From an uncultured Granulosicoccaceae bacterium (GTDB lineage: Bacteria; Pseudomonadota; Gammaproteobacteria; Granulosicoccales; Granulosicoccaceae), in assembly GCA_937922015.1 (NCBI GenBank), contig CAKZVB010000054.1, positions 1 through 35,422 of the forward strand: 35,422 nucleotides of DNA, given 5' to 3'. Below the pieces are notes generated by a model, which searched no databases, was not told the origin of the DNA, and saw only the letters and a program-made list of their open reading frames with translations. Of this stretch, positions 8,541 to 16,585 are shown one piece after another. Within the stretch, counting starts at the first letter, position 1; each line of letters opens with the position of its first letter. The translations under genes were made by a program, and so were the position numbers.

Positions 8541-9326
8541 TTAAAGATTGTTATTGGCAAACTGCAACATGCCGTCTGTTGTTGATATAGCCTTTGAATT
8601 TATCTCGTAGGCGCGCTGTGTTTCGATCATACTGACCAGTTCTTCAACGATATTGACGTTTGATGTTTCGATTGATCCTTGTATTAGCCGCCCGATGCCA
8701 TCAAGGCCGGCAGTGCCCTGCCGTGGTGTACCACTCGACGCCGTTTCGGTGTATAGATTTCCACCGATGGCATTCAGACCTGATGGATTGGCGAAGTCTG
8801 TAAGTGTAATAGTGCCTAGTTGTACCGGCGCGGTGGAGCCGGGCACGGTGGCTGAAACTGTACCGTCACGGCCGATACTAATAACACCTGTATCAGGCGG
8901 AACAGTAACGCCGGGCAGTAGCTGATAGCCGGTAGAAGTTACCAGGTTACCATCGACGCTCAATTGAAACGATCCATCACGTGTGTAGGCCGGTGTGCCG
9001 TCCGGCATTTGTACCTCAAAGAAACCACGACCTTCAATAGCCATGTCAAACTGGTTGTCGGTAATTGCAAGGCTTCCCTGATTATGCAATTTTTGCGTTG
9101 CCACCAGGCGTACACCTGTGCCGATGGAGGTTCCTGTTGGTGCGATATTGTTTTCAGCGGTATTCGCACCCGGCTGGCGAATCTGCTGGTACATAAGATC
9201 TTCGAACATTGCCCGGTCGCGTTTAAACCCGGTGGTATTTACATTCGCAAGATTGTTAGAAATAACCGCCATGCGACTTTGTTGGGCATCAAGACCTGTT
9301 TTTGCAGCCCAGAGAGCACTGTTCAT
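8541..9326 (-). CDS. flgG: Flagellar distal rod protein FlgG
   Basis: Main distal rod component. At 261 residues it matches E. coli FlgG (260). The N terminus reads [20 protein letters not shown] followed by [19 protein letters not shown], the axial-protein signature. The FlgG-specific stretch [19 protein letters not shown] follows at about 38-54. The C terminus, [19 protein letters not shown] and [13 protein letters not shown], is the paired D0 helix. It lies 60 bases after flgF. FlgE is longer and FlgF lacks the FEDLMYQQ element, so the paralogue assignment is secure. Confidence 0.96.
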   Translation of the reverse strand: MNSALWAAKTGLDAQQSRMAVISNNLANVNTTGFKRDRAMFEDLMYQQIRQPGANTAENNIAPTGTSIGTGVRLVATQKLHNQGSLAITDNQFDMAIEGRGFFEVQMPDGTPAYTRDGSFQLSVDGNLVTSTGYQLLPGVTVPPDTGVISIGRDGTVSATVPGSTAPVQLGTITLTDFANPSGLNAIGGNLYTETASSGTPRQGTAGLDGIGRLIQGSIETSNVNIVEELVSMIETQRAYEINSKAISTTDGMLQFANNNL

Positions 9327-9386
9327 AGTAGGGAATCCGTGTAGTTGGTTTTAATTTGAAAATCTAATCTGATGGTGTCTAAATTG

Positions 9387-10151
9387 TTAACTCATATTCA
9401 ACATTTTAGTCGCGGTGACTTCGTTTTCTTCTGAAGACTTCATGAGCTTTATCTGTATTTCGTACTGTCTTGCTAAAGTGATCATATTGGATAACGCCTC
9501 AATAGAACTGACGTTACTCGATTCCAGCGCACCGGCGGTTACAGTCACTGATGCGTCTGCTTCTGCGGGTGCCTGTGCAGCGTTGTCACCGTCGCCAAAA
9601 ACCGGTGTATCAACTTCTTTTAACAATCCATTTACACCCTTTACCAGATAATCATTATCGATTTTGACAAGCTTAATACGATCGATCTCAAGCATTGCAC
9701 CACCCGGTGCTTTGATCGATATGCTGCCATCTCCTGCTATTTGAATTGACTCGTGAGGTGGTATAGCAATGGGCCCGCCGTCACCCATCACGGTGTAGCC
9801 GCTGTTGGTTTGTAGTAGCCCGCCGGGACCGATGTTAAACTGGCCGCCGCGAGTGTACCCCTCGGAGCCATCGGTATCCTGGACTGCTATATACCCCTCA
9901 CGATCGATAGCAATATCCAGTGCCCGGCCGGTTGTGAAGATGTCTCCCTGCTTGTTGCTCACCGCTCCGCCTTTCCTGACAGCGTATACGCGGGTTTCTT
10001 GTTCCGTGGCCCCTGTTTCACTGGAAACAAAAGTATCCAGATCGGCACGAAAGCCGACCGTATTAAGGTTTGCCAGGTTGTGGTTGTTGGTCGCCTGACG
10101 CAACATAACCTGATTGGCTCCGTTCATGGCAACGTAGAGCATTCGATCCAT
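9387..10151 (-). CDS. flgF: Flagellar proximal rod protein FlgF
   Basis: Proximal rod component, 254 residues (E. coli FlgF is 251). It begins MDRMLYVAMNGANQVMLRQA, with NHNLANLNTVGFRADLDTF following. The residues MDRMLYVAM are typical of FlgF rather than FlgG. The central part has IDREGYIAVQDTDGSEGYTRGG-like sequence (about 84-103). The C-terminal axial helix is SNVSSIEALSNMITLARQYE. An acidic, alanine-rich insertion near residues 190-205 (DGDNAAQAPAEADASVTV) is a local oddity. It sits between flgE (54-base gap) and flgG (60-base gap). Confidence 0.95.
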   Translation of the reverse strand: MDRMLYVAMNGANQVMLRQATNNHNLANLNTVGFRADLDTFVSSETGATEQETRVYAVRKGGAVSNKQGDIFTTGRALDIAIDREGYIAVQDTDGSEGYTRGGQFNIGPGGLLQTNSGYTVMGDGGPIAIPPHESIQIAGDGSISIKAPGGAMLEIDRIKLVKIDNDYLVKGVNGLLKEVDTPVFGDGDNAAQAPAEADASVTVTAGALESSNVSSIEALSNMITLARQYEIQIKLMKSSEENEVTATKMLNMS

Positions 10152-10205
10152 AGGATATCGATCTCCTGTTATATATCGGTTATCTGGACTGGGGAATTAT
10201 TGTGA

Positions 10206-11426
10206 CTATCGACGGATATTCATCACGGTCTGCGTCATTTGATCACTGACGCTTATCACCTGAGCATTAGCCTGGTAGTTTCTTTGTGTGCCGATGATCT
10301 TCACCAGCTCCTCTGTGATATCAACGTTTGAGTCTTCCAGAGAGCCGGATTCAATGAGTCCCAGTGAGCCACTGCCGGGCTTGCCGCTTACCGCTTCACC
10401 TGAAGCAAATGTTTTTGTCCAGCTGGTTTCATCTGCAGGGGCAAGTCCCTGTGGATTGCGAAACTTGGTCAGTGCGATCTGTCCATGCACCGATAGTTGT
10501 TCATTGGTGTAGCGTCCGTAAATATAACCGTCATCGTCAATTTCAATTCCACTAAGTCTTCCCGCTGGAAAGCCATCCTGAGAAAGTTGATTAACACCTG
10601 TCTGGCCCTCGTACTGAGTGGTTTGGTCGAGCTTTATATCGATTTGCATCTCGGAAGTACCATTGGCCGGTGTAAATACGCTAGTGGATAGCTTTAGACT
10701 GGGGTCATTGTTAACACTGAGCAGGGTTCCCTCGGTGGTAAATTCCAGAACATCACCGTCTACCGGACTTACTTGCTGACCGTCTACAAACGTATGTACC
10801 GCCCAGACATTTGGCTGGAGCTTTTGGAAATACATTGTCGACAGGTGAGAGCTACCCAGTGAGTCAAATATTGCTGTGGAGCTTGCATGGTTGTAGGACT
10901 GCGGGTCGTCGACATCAAATACCGGAACGACTGGTAACTCCGCTGCGGAGTCGACGTTCATATTAAGTTCTATCGTCTTGGTTGCCAGTGGGGGAGAATC
11001 CGTTGCATCAATCTGCAGATCACCCAGTTCTGACTGCAGCAGTCCACCGGCGTTTGCCGGATAGCCCGTTAGTATATGCCCAGACCCATTGACCACAAAG
11101 CCGTCGTTGTTAATGCCAAAGCTGCCAGCTCTTGTGTAGGTGGTACCACCGTGAACGTTCATACGGAAGAAGCCGTCTCCTATGATCGAGAGATCCATCT
11201 GATTGTCGGTGGCAGTTACATTGCCCTGAGCAAACTGCTGGGCAACGTCGATGATTTTTACCCCCATTCCCAGCCTGTTCCCGGAACTGCCGGCGGAGTA
11301 TACATCGCCAAAATTTACAGACGAGCGTTTAAACCCTACTGTTGAAGCGTTTGCGATATTATTCGAGGTGGCAGCAAGATCAGCGCTTGCTGCTCTCAGT
11401 CCGGTCATTGCAATTTTTAATGTCAT
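10206..11426 (-). CDS. flgE: Flagellar hook protein FlgE
   Basis: Hook structural subunit, 406 residues (E. coli FlgE is 402). The N terminus LKIAMTGLRAASADLAATSN with NIANASTVGFKRSSVNFGDV is the hook variant of the axial motif. Residues about 75-100 (ATDNQMDLSIIGDGFFRM) are a family block, and the C terminus has EDSNVDITEELVKIIGTQRN followed by YQANAQVISVSDQMTQTVMN. The central D1/D2 region (about 145-290) is the variable part. It is 22 bases after flgD, which encodes the hook cap required for its polymerisation. Confidence 0.96.
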   Translation of the reverse strand: MTLKIAMTGLRAASADLAATSNNIANASTVGFKRSSVNFGDVYSAGSSGNRLGMGVKIIDVAQQFAQGNVTATDNQMDLSIIGDGFFRMNVHGGTTYTRAGSFGINNDGFVVNGSGHILTGYPANAGGLLQSELGDLQIDATDSPPLATKTIELNMNVDSAAELPVVPVFDVDDPQSYNHASSTAIFDSLGSSHLSTMYFQKLQPNVWAVHTFVDGQQVSPVDGDVLEFTTEGTLLSVNNDPSLKLSTSVFTPANGTSEMQIDIKLDQTTQYEGQTGVNQLSQDGFPAGRLSGIEIDDDGYIYGRYTNEQLSVHGQIALTKFRNPQGLAPADETSWTKTFASGEAVSGKPGSGSLGLIESGSLEDSNVDITEELVKIIGTQRNYQANAQVISVSDQMTQTVMNIRR

Positions 11427-11448
11427 TTCGTTTTCACCCTTTTAAAGT

Positions 11449-12138
11449 CTATAGAAACTTTCTAACGTCATTTATATTTACATCGTTCCCTTCACTGGTG
11501 GTGATTGTTAATTCTGTTCCACCAGCTCCCAAATTGACACTTCTGACAGTGGTTGCCACATGAATGGTCGCAGCCGTAGAATTGCCTTCGTCATCAACCG
11601 GGTATTCCACCCGAACATTGTAGGTTCCAGGGGCCGCCGTCTTGTTGTCGGACGTCTTGCCGTCCCACATCAGCGAATGCGATCCTGCGGCCTGGGATCC
11701 AAGGTCTATTCGATGCACCAGTTCACCTGCAGCGTCAGTAAATGAGGCTGTTGCCGTTTGTGTCGCACGAGGCAGAGAGTATTCGAGTGCAATGGGTTTA
11801 TCGGTTGCCAGTTCAGCCACGCTGCTTTCAATCATGGCGGATTTTCCTACAAGATTTGCGGCATTGAGCATTTTTGATGATGCCTGATCTGAAACAAAGT
11901 TATCCAGTGACACTCGCATGGCTTCGATACCCTGCACAGAACTGAATTGCGCCATTTGCGCAATGAACTCTGTATTACCCGTCGGTTTGAATGGATCCTG
12001 GTGCTGCATTTGAGTGAGCATTAACTTCATAAACTCATCCTGTCCAAGCCCGGAGTCGGTTTTTTTAGTAGCTGTGTCGACAGTCTGGATGCTGCTGGAG
12101 GCGATATCGCTAATAGCGTCCATAAGATTATTCTCCAA
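11449..12138 (-). CDS. flgD: Flagellar hook cap / assembly protein FlgD
   Basis: Scaffold that caps the growing hook and is discarded on completion. The 229-residue protein has the diagnostic N-terminal block GLGQDEFMKLMLTQMQHQDP followed by FKPTGNTEFIAQMAQFSSVQ (about 30-70). The C-terminal half holds a FlgD Ig-like/tudor region, with GTYNVRVEYPVDDEGN near 168-183. The start overlaps the last 11 bases of flgC, suggesting translational coupling. The alternative start at residue 6 (MDAISDIAS) is possible and would shorten it by five residues. The length is near the family norm (about 231). Confidence 0.94.
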   Translation of the reverse strand: MENNLMDAISDIASSSIQTVDTATKKTDSGLGQDEFMKLMLTQMQHQDPFKPTGNTEFIAQMAQFSSVQGIEAMRVSLDNFVSDQASSKMLNAANLVGKSAMIESSVAELATDKPIALEYSLPRATQTATASFTDAAGELVHRIDLGSQAAGSHSLMWDGKTSDNKTAAPGTYNVRVEYPVDDEGNSTAATIHVATTVRSVNLGAGGTELTITTSEGNDVNINDVRKFL

Positions 12139-12538
12139 GCCTGATAGTTCGCATCATTAACGATTTCGAGGTGTTTAATACTTCCACGTTTGTTTGATAA
12201 CTACGAGAAGCAGAGATCATGTTTGCCATCTCCTCGATAGGGTTGACATTCGACTGGTAGATATAGCCTTTTTCATCTGCTAATGGATGATCAGGCTGAT
12301 ACATAGCTGCATTCTCGCGCTGACTTTTTTGTATGTCGGTTACAGCCACGCCGGAATACTGGCTGTTGTTTACGCCATTGAGCGTCTGACTAAATACTGG
12401 ATTTAATGCTTTAAAGGCTTTTTCTTCGCTGCCGGCTACGCTGTTAGCGTTTGCAATATTACTTGCCACCAGGTTTAACCGTATGTTCTGCGCATTCATT
12501 GCACTGGCAGTGGTGCTAAATACATTAAATAATGACAA
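12128..12538 (-). CDS. flgC: Flagellar proximal rod protein FlgC
   Basis: Proximal rod subunit, 136 residues (E. coli FlgC is 134). The N terminus SLFNVFSTTASAMNAQNIRL and LVASNIANANSV is the rod signature. YQPDHPLADEKGYIYQSNVN (about 81-100) is the conserved FlgC block, and the C terminus MISASRSYQTNVEVLNTSKS is the second rod helix. The start codon is TTG, not ATG: on the minus strand GGGAGAA lies six bases before TTG-TCA-TTA. That Shine-Dalgarno overlaps the flgB stop, two bases upstream. The gene overlaps flgD by 11 bases. Confidence 0.94.
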   Translation of the reverse strand: MSLFNVFSTTASAMNAQNIRLNLVASNIANANSVAGSEEKAFKALNPVFSQTLNGVNNSQYSGVAVTDIQKSQRENAAMYQPDHPLADEKGYIYQSNVNPIEEMANMISASRSYQTNVEVLNTSKSLMMRTIRLGE

Positions 12539-12540
12539 TG

Positions 12541-12948
12541 TTATTCTCCCTTGATGGCTTTTAGCAGCCCGGTTATTTTTCCGTTCAGGAACCGCAAACT
12601 GGTTTCATATCGAACAGAGTTCTCTGCAAAAACGCTGTTTTCTACATCGGTTTGCACCGTGTTTCCATCAAGTGAATCTTGTGTAGGAACACGGTAGAGA
12701 AGATCGTTACTTGTTGGATTAGCAACTGAGAGATGTGATGCGTGACTGCTTGAAATTGGCACGGATAAGGAGTTGGATCCGTTTGATTTGGTCGCTGAAA
12801 TCAATGATTCCTTGAAAGATATGTCACGTGCTTTGAAATTCGGCGTGTCACTGTTAGCCAGATTATTGGCGAGAACAGACGCTCGTTGTGCTCTAAGATT
12901 TACAGAAGTGCTATGCACACTTAGATAATTGTCAAGGTTTAAAAGCAT
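12541..12948 (-). CDS. flgB: Flagellar proximal rod protein FlgB
   Basis: Proximal rod subunit, 135 residues from the chosen start (E. coli FlgB is 138). Residues about 1-45 contain LDNYLSVHSTSVNLRAQRAS and VLANNLANSDTPNFKARDIS, the FlgB form of the rod motif. ENSVRYETSLRFLNGKITGL is the C-terminal helix. An in-frame ATG exists upstream at 13014, but it would add 22 non-family residues and lies upstream of a good sigma-54 promoter core (12996-13009). I therefore place the start at the ATG at 12948. It is first in the flgB-J operon and divergent from flgA. Confidence 0.93.
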   Translation of the reverse strand: MLLNLDNYLSVHSTSVNLRAQRASVLANNLANSDTPNFKARDISFKESLISATKSNGSNSLSVPISSSHASHLSVANPTSNDLLYRVPTQDSLDGNTVQTDVENSVFAENSVRYETSLRFLNGKITGLLKAIKGE

Positions 12949-12994
12949 GACTATGTTCGCATCCCGTTGGATATTTGTGATGTGCGTATACCAC

Positions 12995-13010
12995 AGCACA
13001 CAGTTTGCCA
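12995..13010 (-). promoter_or_regulatory. Sigma-54 (RpoN) type promoter for the flgB operon
   Basis: On the minus strand TGGCAA-ACTGT-GTGCT matches the sigma-54 consensus TGGCAC-N5-TTGCW, with the invariant GG (13009-13008) and GC (12997-12996) separated by exactly 10 bases. The expected start site near 12984 gives a leader of about 36 bases to the flgB ATG at 12948. RpoN control of rod/hook operons is established in Pseudomonas and Vibrio polar flagella. I did not identify an activator binding site. Confidence 0.62.
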
Positions 13011-13207
13011 ACATTTATTTGTGACGCAGTTCATAACAATATAAAAGTACATGTTGAATTACATGATAAAAGACACTCAGGCAGACAAAGAAATAGCGCG
13101 TCTGTCGAATTTTTGTCTGACCTATCGCCAGAAAATATGACGTTAGGCAAATTTATATTCAGTCTGTCTTTTCTATAACACTGACCGCAGCCTTATATGT
13201 TGCATAA

Positions 13208-13223
13208 AGGCACCCCAATTGCT
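13208..13223 (+). promoter_or_regulatory. Sigma-54 type promoter for flgA(N)
   Basis: AGGCAC-CCCAA-TTGCT matches TGGCAC-N5-TTGCW at all but the first base, with GG (13209-13210) and GC (13221-13222) spaced by 10. It points at flgA. The expected start site, about 12 bases beyond GC, falls at 13233-13235, on top of the first flgA ATG, so either that start is leaderless or translation begins further in. Confidence 0.55.
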
Positions 13224-13234
13224 GGTGTTTTATT

Positions 13235-13984
13235 ATGGATAAAATATCGTATAGAAACAGCATTCCCACAAAACGAATGGTTATTGTTATATGTCTTCTA
13301 CATAGTATTTTTCATACTAGTGCGTATGCAACAGACAAGCGGCAGCCTCAACAGGAACTCCTTGACGTAGCTACTCGTTTCCTCGAGCGGCACTATGCGT
13401 CAGAGATAAAAAACAAGGCAAGCGGAAACTTACAACTTTCTGTCAACCCTCTGGACCCTCGAATAAAAGTAAAGGCGTGCGATGAAAGAGTGCAGGCATT
13501 CTGGCCATACAAACCAGGTGATCAACGGCGTATAACGGTTGGTGTTCGCTGCGATGGGGTGGTGCGCTGGAAGCTGTATTTTCAGGCCACTATGAAAAAT
13601 ATCAAGACAGTGGCTGTGCTGAATACTCACGTCAGTAGTGGTGATATTCTTGATGCCGGTATGATAAGTATGCGTGATATTGACACGCTTACCCTGCGTA
13701 ATAAGTCTATTCAGGATGCATCTGGTGTTCTGGGAATGAAATTTAAAAGAAGCTTGAGGTCGGGTACGGTAATTTCAACCAAGCATTTATTGATTCCTGC
13801 AACAATCAAGCGTGGGGATCTGGTAGAGATAATTTCCGGGGATGGCCCGGTTCAGGTGCGGGCGCAGGGGTATGCCATGGACGACGGTCAGGTTAATGAA
13901 TTAATAAAAATAAAGAATAGTAGTTCCAATAGGATACTACAGGCTTATGTGATTAAAACCGGATATGTCCAAACGGTACGATAG
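13235..13984 (+). CDS. flgA: Flagellar P-ring assembly chaperone FlgA
   Basis: Periplasmic chaperone for FlgI in P-ring assembly. The 249-residue precursor has a signal sequence: a basic segment, then MVIVICLLHSIFHTSAYA with likely cleavage after AYA (residue 32). The mature part has the FlgA N-terminal motif and a SAF domain from about 125, containing VAVLNTHVSSGDILDAGMIS, the block GVLGMKFKRSLRSGTVIST and a C-terminal IKNSSSNRILQAYV. The length fits the family (219-250). The first ATG coincides with the start site predicted from the sigma-54 element, so the ATG at residue 15 (13277), which still leaves a full signal peptide, is a real alternative. flgN follows after 36 bases; flgM is not between them. 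Confidence 0.9.
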   Translation: MDKISYRNSIPTKRMVIVICLLHSIFHTSAYATDKRQPQQELLDVATRFLERHYASEIKNKASGNLQLSVNPLDPRIKVKACDERVQAFWPYKPGDQRRITVGVRCDGVVRWKLYFQATMKNIKTVAVLNTHVSSGDILDAGMISMRDIDTLTLRNKSIQDASGVLGMKFKRSLRSGTVISTKHLLIPATIKRGDLVEIISGDGPVQVRAQGYAMDDGQVNELIKIKNSSSNRILQAYVIKTGYVQTVR

Positions 13985-14020
13985 AGTAGCGTGCTCAATT
14001 ATTAGCGGGAAGAACAGGTA

Positions 14021-14413
14021 ATGAATGATTCCATCACTGAACGGCAGGATGTCATAGACGACATAGAAAATCTGGAAAATCTACTGGCGCGTGAAAACAG
14101 GGCGCTGGCGGGTACATTTACAATTCACCTGTCCGAGATAGTAGTGCAGAAACAAGCTGTTATCGAAAAAATCGCCGCGCATGTGCTGACACCAGATGCG
14201 CTTTCTGCGCTAGGTGAAGAAACGTTGGCGGCACTGGGGCGATGTAAGAAGTTAAACGAAGAAAACAACCTGCTGGTCAATCAGCGGTTAAAGGTTGTGA
14301 GGCAGGCAAATTCTATCGTTGGAAGTCATACTAATCAGGGGTCGGTTGAATTGTATGATCAAATGGGTAAGATAGTCATGGGGTCCAAAAATACAACGAT
14401 GATAGAAGTTTAG
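14021..14413 (+). CDS. flgN: FlgN-like export chaperone for FlgK/FlgL
   Basis: Cytoplasmic chaperone that keeps the hook-associated proteins FlgK and FlgL competent for export. The 130-residue protein is almost entirely helical with heptad-like leucines. ENLENLLARENRALAGT (about 15-31), VVQKQAVIEKIAAHV (about 47-61) and a C-terminal RCKKLNEENNLLVNQRLKV (about 85-103) fit the FlgN pattern. FlgN proteins diverge strongly, so the call rests on length, pattern and position after flgA. An AGG-containing ribosome site precedes the ATG. Its likely clients are encoded at 2826-5380. Confidence 0.8.
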   Translation: MNDSITERQDVIDDIENLENLLARENRALAGTFTIHLSEIVVQKQAVIEKIAAHVLTPDALSALGEETLAALGRCKKLNEENNLLVNQRLKVVRQANSIVGSHTNQGSVELYDQMGKIVMGSKNTTMIEV

Positions 14414-14418
14414 GTCGA

Positions 14419-14452
14419 TATACCCCTTTGTAAATATAATTTAGCGGGTATA
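14419..14452. terminator. Inverted repeat between convergent flgN and GGDEF genes
   Basis: TATACCC (14419-14425) and GGGTATA (14446-14452) are a perfect seven-base inverted repeat, with a nested TAAAT/ATTTA pair in the loop. It fills almost exactly the 40-base gap between two convergent stop codons, the expected place for a bidirectional terminator. There is no strong T-run on either side. Confidence 0.4.
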
Positions 14453-14453
14453 G

Positions 14454-15434
14454 TCAGGCATTCTTTGCATCAAGAGACTCTACTCGATTTCGACCGTTGC
14501 TTTTAGCGACGTAAAGTGCTTCATCTGCCTCTGTAATTGTTTTTTTCTGATCCGGTTCAGTAATATTAATGCTAGCCACGCCAAAACTTGCTGTCACTAT
14601 ATCAAAGGGTGACTTTTCGTGGGGAATACCAATAGATTCAACGGCTTCACGCATGTGTTCGCCTGCAATCATAGCGCCGGCTAAACCTGTCTCAGGTAAC
14701 AGTACAAGAAATTCTTCTCCACCGTAGCGGTAGATTGAATCAGTATTGCGAATTATCGCTTTTAATTCGGTTGCAACCTTTATTAAAGCCTGGTCGCCCA
14801 GTTGATGCCCGTAGAAGTCGTTGTAACATTTGAAACGATCGATATCCAGCAGTACGATTGAATAAGGGCGAGCGTAACGTTTTGTATAATTAAAGACGTC
14901 TTTCAGTGCCTTGTCCATGGCCCTCCGGTTACCAACGTTTAACATCGGGTCGGTTACAGACAGTTCCTCAAGTATTTTATTTGTTTCTTCTAATTCCTGA
15001 GTTCGTTGTAAGACTTCGTTTTCAAGGATTCTTTTCTGTGCGTTTAACAAATCTGCACGTGTTATCAGGCCACAGACCCGCCCGGTGTCACAGACAACAA
15101 TGATTCTTCTTATCGAGTTTTCTTTTAGTACCCGGATCGCTTCACTGTAGTCTGTATCGTCACGAATCGTAATCAATGATGTGGTCATTACATCCCGGAG
15201 GCCTTCCGTATTCCTGCCTTCGAGCACAAGACTAAGAGTCCGTGTTAAATCTCTTTCTGTAACGATACCAACCGTCTTGCAATCTTCCGTTTTAGTATCG
15301 TCATCAACCAGAAGGCATGATAGCCGTTGCTCGTACATGAGTCGCGCTACATCGTGTATCGACGCGTCAACCTGGATTCTGGTTATTTCCGTCGTCATTA
15401 AGTCGCGAACAGGTGTTGTAGCTAATGGTTTCAT
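14454..15434 (-). CDS. CBS-pair diguanylate cyclase (GGDEF)
   Basis: Predicted cytoplasmic enzyme making cyclic di-GMP from two GTP. The 326 residues contain two CBS motifs (about 8-68 and 76-135; VRDLMTTEITRIQVDASIHD starts the first), a linking helix (about 135-158) and a GGDEF domain (about 160-322). The active-site loop is GGEEF at 238-242, in YRYGGEEFLVLLP. An intact inhibitory site R229-N-T-D232 lies five residues before it, so product feedback inhibition is expected. LDIDRFKCYNDFYGHQLGDQ (about 196-215) holds the metal-binding Asp residues. CBS pairs commonly bind adenine nucleotides, so activity may follow energy state (inference). It lies beside the flagellar cluster and convergent with flgN; c-di-GMP often governs motility, but the link here is positional only. 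Confidence 0.93.
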   Translation of the reverse strand: MKPLATTPVRDLMTTEITRIQVDASIHDVARLMYEQRLSCLLVDDDTKTEDCKTVGIVTERDLTRTLSLVLEGRNTEGLRDVMTTSLITIRDDTDYSEAIRVLKENSIRRIIVVCDTGRVCGLITRADLLNAQKRILENEVLQRTQELEETNKILEELSVTDPMLNVGNRRAMDKALKDVFNYTKRYARPYSIVLLDIDRFKCYNDFYGHQLGDQALIKVATELKAIIRNTDSIYRYGGEEFLVLLPETGLAGAMIAGEHMREAVESIGIPHEKSPFDIVTASFGVASINITEPDQKKTITEADEALYVAKSNGRNRVESLDAKNA

Positions 15435-16108
15435 CCGTCACCGATAAGTCAGCTGTCGATTTGACATATGACATTGTGTCTATAATTATCAATGATTTAT
15501 TCAAAAGATATTTGATGCAATGTGCAACTAGCTATTGGATAAAATCCAGATAATTCATTGTGTACCTAATGGCTGTTTCGACCACAGTGTTATTACCTAA
15601 AGGTGTAAGTCAGTCTGACTCTACGTTCGATGTAAGTAGTCGTTGTTCATAATTGCAGCCAACGAAGAGGGTTTTTGGTGCCGGAATGCGAAGAAATGCA
15701 TTGAATACAGTTGATTAAGCTTGTCACTTGCCACGCTACATCGTGGAAGGTGGCCTGGCGGTTTATCGGTTGGATCGAGACGACCCGTGGAAGACTGTAA
15801 TTGTTGTACGTTAACGGAGAAATGTACTGCGTCGTTTGCGCATGCAATGCCCGATTTACTGATTCTAAAAGCGTAGAATATGGGAAACAAATTTCTCGCA
15901 AACACGCGAATAGTTATTTTCTGGTCCGCCTCGGGCCGGCTTCCCGCAGGTTGTATGGAGGGCTTCCGTTAAGCTTTCGTTTCCCGGTGTTTGTAGGCAT
16001 TGGGGTCTGTACAACCCCCGATGCGATATTCCTGACTGGGACGATGTTGCTTGACATCCTGCCAGACAAACTCAATCATATTCGTTTGGAAAATGTAGGG
16101 GAGCTAAT
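15435..16108. other. Intergenic region upstream of the AroQ-like gene
   Basis: These 674 bases between divergent genes hold no gene I can support; the open frames here lack family resemblance and one overlaps the next gene. Small hairpins occur (CCACG/CGTGG at 15731-15746 and GGGGT/ACCCC at 16002-16018). A sigma-70-type promoter for the downstream gene lies at 16051-16079. A small RNA or a decayed gene cannot be excluded. Confidence 0.4.
16051..16079 (+). promoter_or_regulatory. Sigma-70 type promoter for the AroQ-like gene
   Basis: A perfect -35 TTGACA (16051-16056), a 17-base spacer and AATCAT (16074-16079, 4/6 to TATAAT) precede the ATG at 16109 by 30 bases. A GGGGAG ribosome site follows just before the start. 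Confidence 0.5.
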
Positions 16109-16534
16109 ATGCCCAAATCAATTCTCGTAATGCATGGTGCGGGCATGAATATGCGTGGGTTAGCGCAGGTAGATGTATTCGGACCAATGACATTGCCTGA
16201 GTACGATACTGCGATTACCGGGTTTGCGTCGCAGGCCGGCGTTGAGGTGGAAATATATCACTCGAATATAGAAGGGGAAATAATCAATAAGCTGTACGAT
16301 GCAAATACGGCAGGTATTGATGGTGCCATTTTTAATCCAGCGGGCTTTACCACCGGATACCCGGCGCTATGTGCCGCCATTGTGCAGGTGAGTTTTCCTG
16401 TGTATGAACTGCACATGACTAACCCGGCGGTCCGGGGTCGTATTTCGGATATCGGCCGGGTAAGCAAAGGCGTTGTGTCTGGTTTCGGAATTGATGGGTA
16501 TCGTCTGGCGCTGGACGGTTTGTTGCGTCAGTAG
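16109..16534 (+). CDS. AroQ-fold protein (type II dehydroquinase homologue) lacking catalytic Tyr and Arg
   Basis: The 141-residue protein follows the type II 3-dehydroquinate dehydratase fold along its length: VMHGAGMNMRGL at the place of the usual NGPNLNLLG, HSNIEGEIINKLYDA (51-65), FNPAGFTT (75-82), YELHMTN (99-105) and GVVSGFGIDGYRLAL (121-135). By ungapped alignment of the N-terminal block with the family, the general-base Tyr is Phe24, the Arg that activates it is Ala19 and the loop Asn is Gly12. The His of NPxxxTH is Thr82. Asn76, Glu100 and His102 remain. Ordinary dehydroquinase chemistry is therefore unlikely. No shikimate gene is adjacent. It is a single gene with its own promoter and a hairpin after the stop. 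A binding role or another reaction is inference. Confidence 0.8.
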   Translation: MPKSILVMHGAGMNMRGLAQVDVFGPMTLPEYDTAITGFASQAGVEVEIYHSNIEGEIINKLYDANTAGIDGAIFNPAGFTTGYPALCAAIVQVSFPVYELHMTNPAVRGRISDIGRVSKGVVSGFGIDGYRLALDGLLRQ

Positions 16535-16557
16535 AATGTAACGGATCTATTGAGTGT

Positions 16558-16585
16558 TAATTATCGCTTCAACACACGATAATTA
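16558..16585. terminator. Perfect inverted repeat between convergent genes
   Basis: TAATTATCG (16558-16566) and CGATAATTA (16577-16585) are a perfect nine-base repeat with a 10-base loop. It begins 23 bases after the AroQ-like stop and covers the last codons and stop of the convergent methyltransferase gene. It is a plausible bidirectional terminator, though AT-rich. Confidence 0.45.

Noticed and set aside
12949-13014. ATG-started extension of FlgB
   Set aside because: It lies upstream of the sigma-54 start site and is not family-like.
15801-16130. Open frame of 109 codons before the AroQ-like gene
   Set aside because: No recognisable family, no good ribosome site, and it overlaps the start of a clear gene in another frame.
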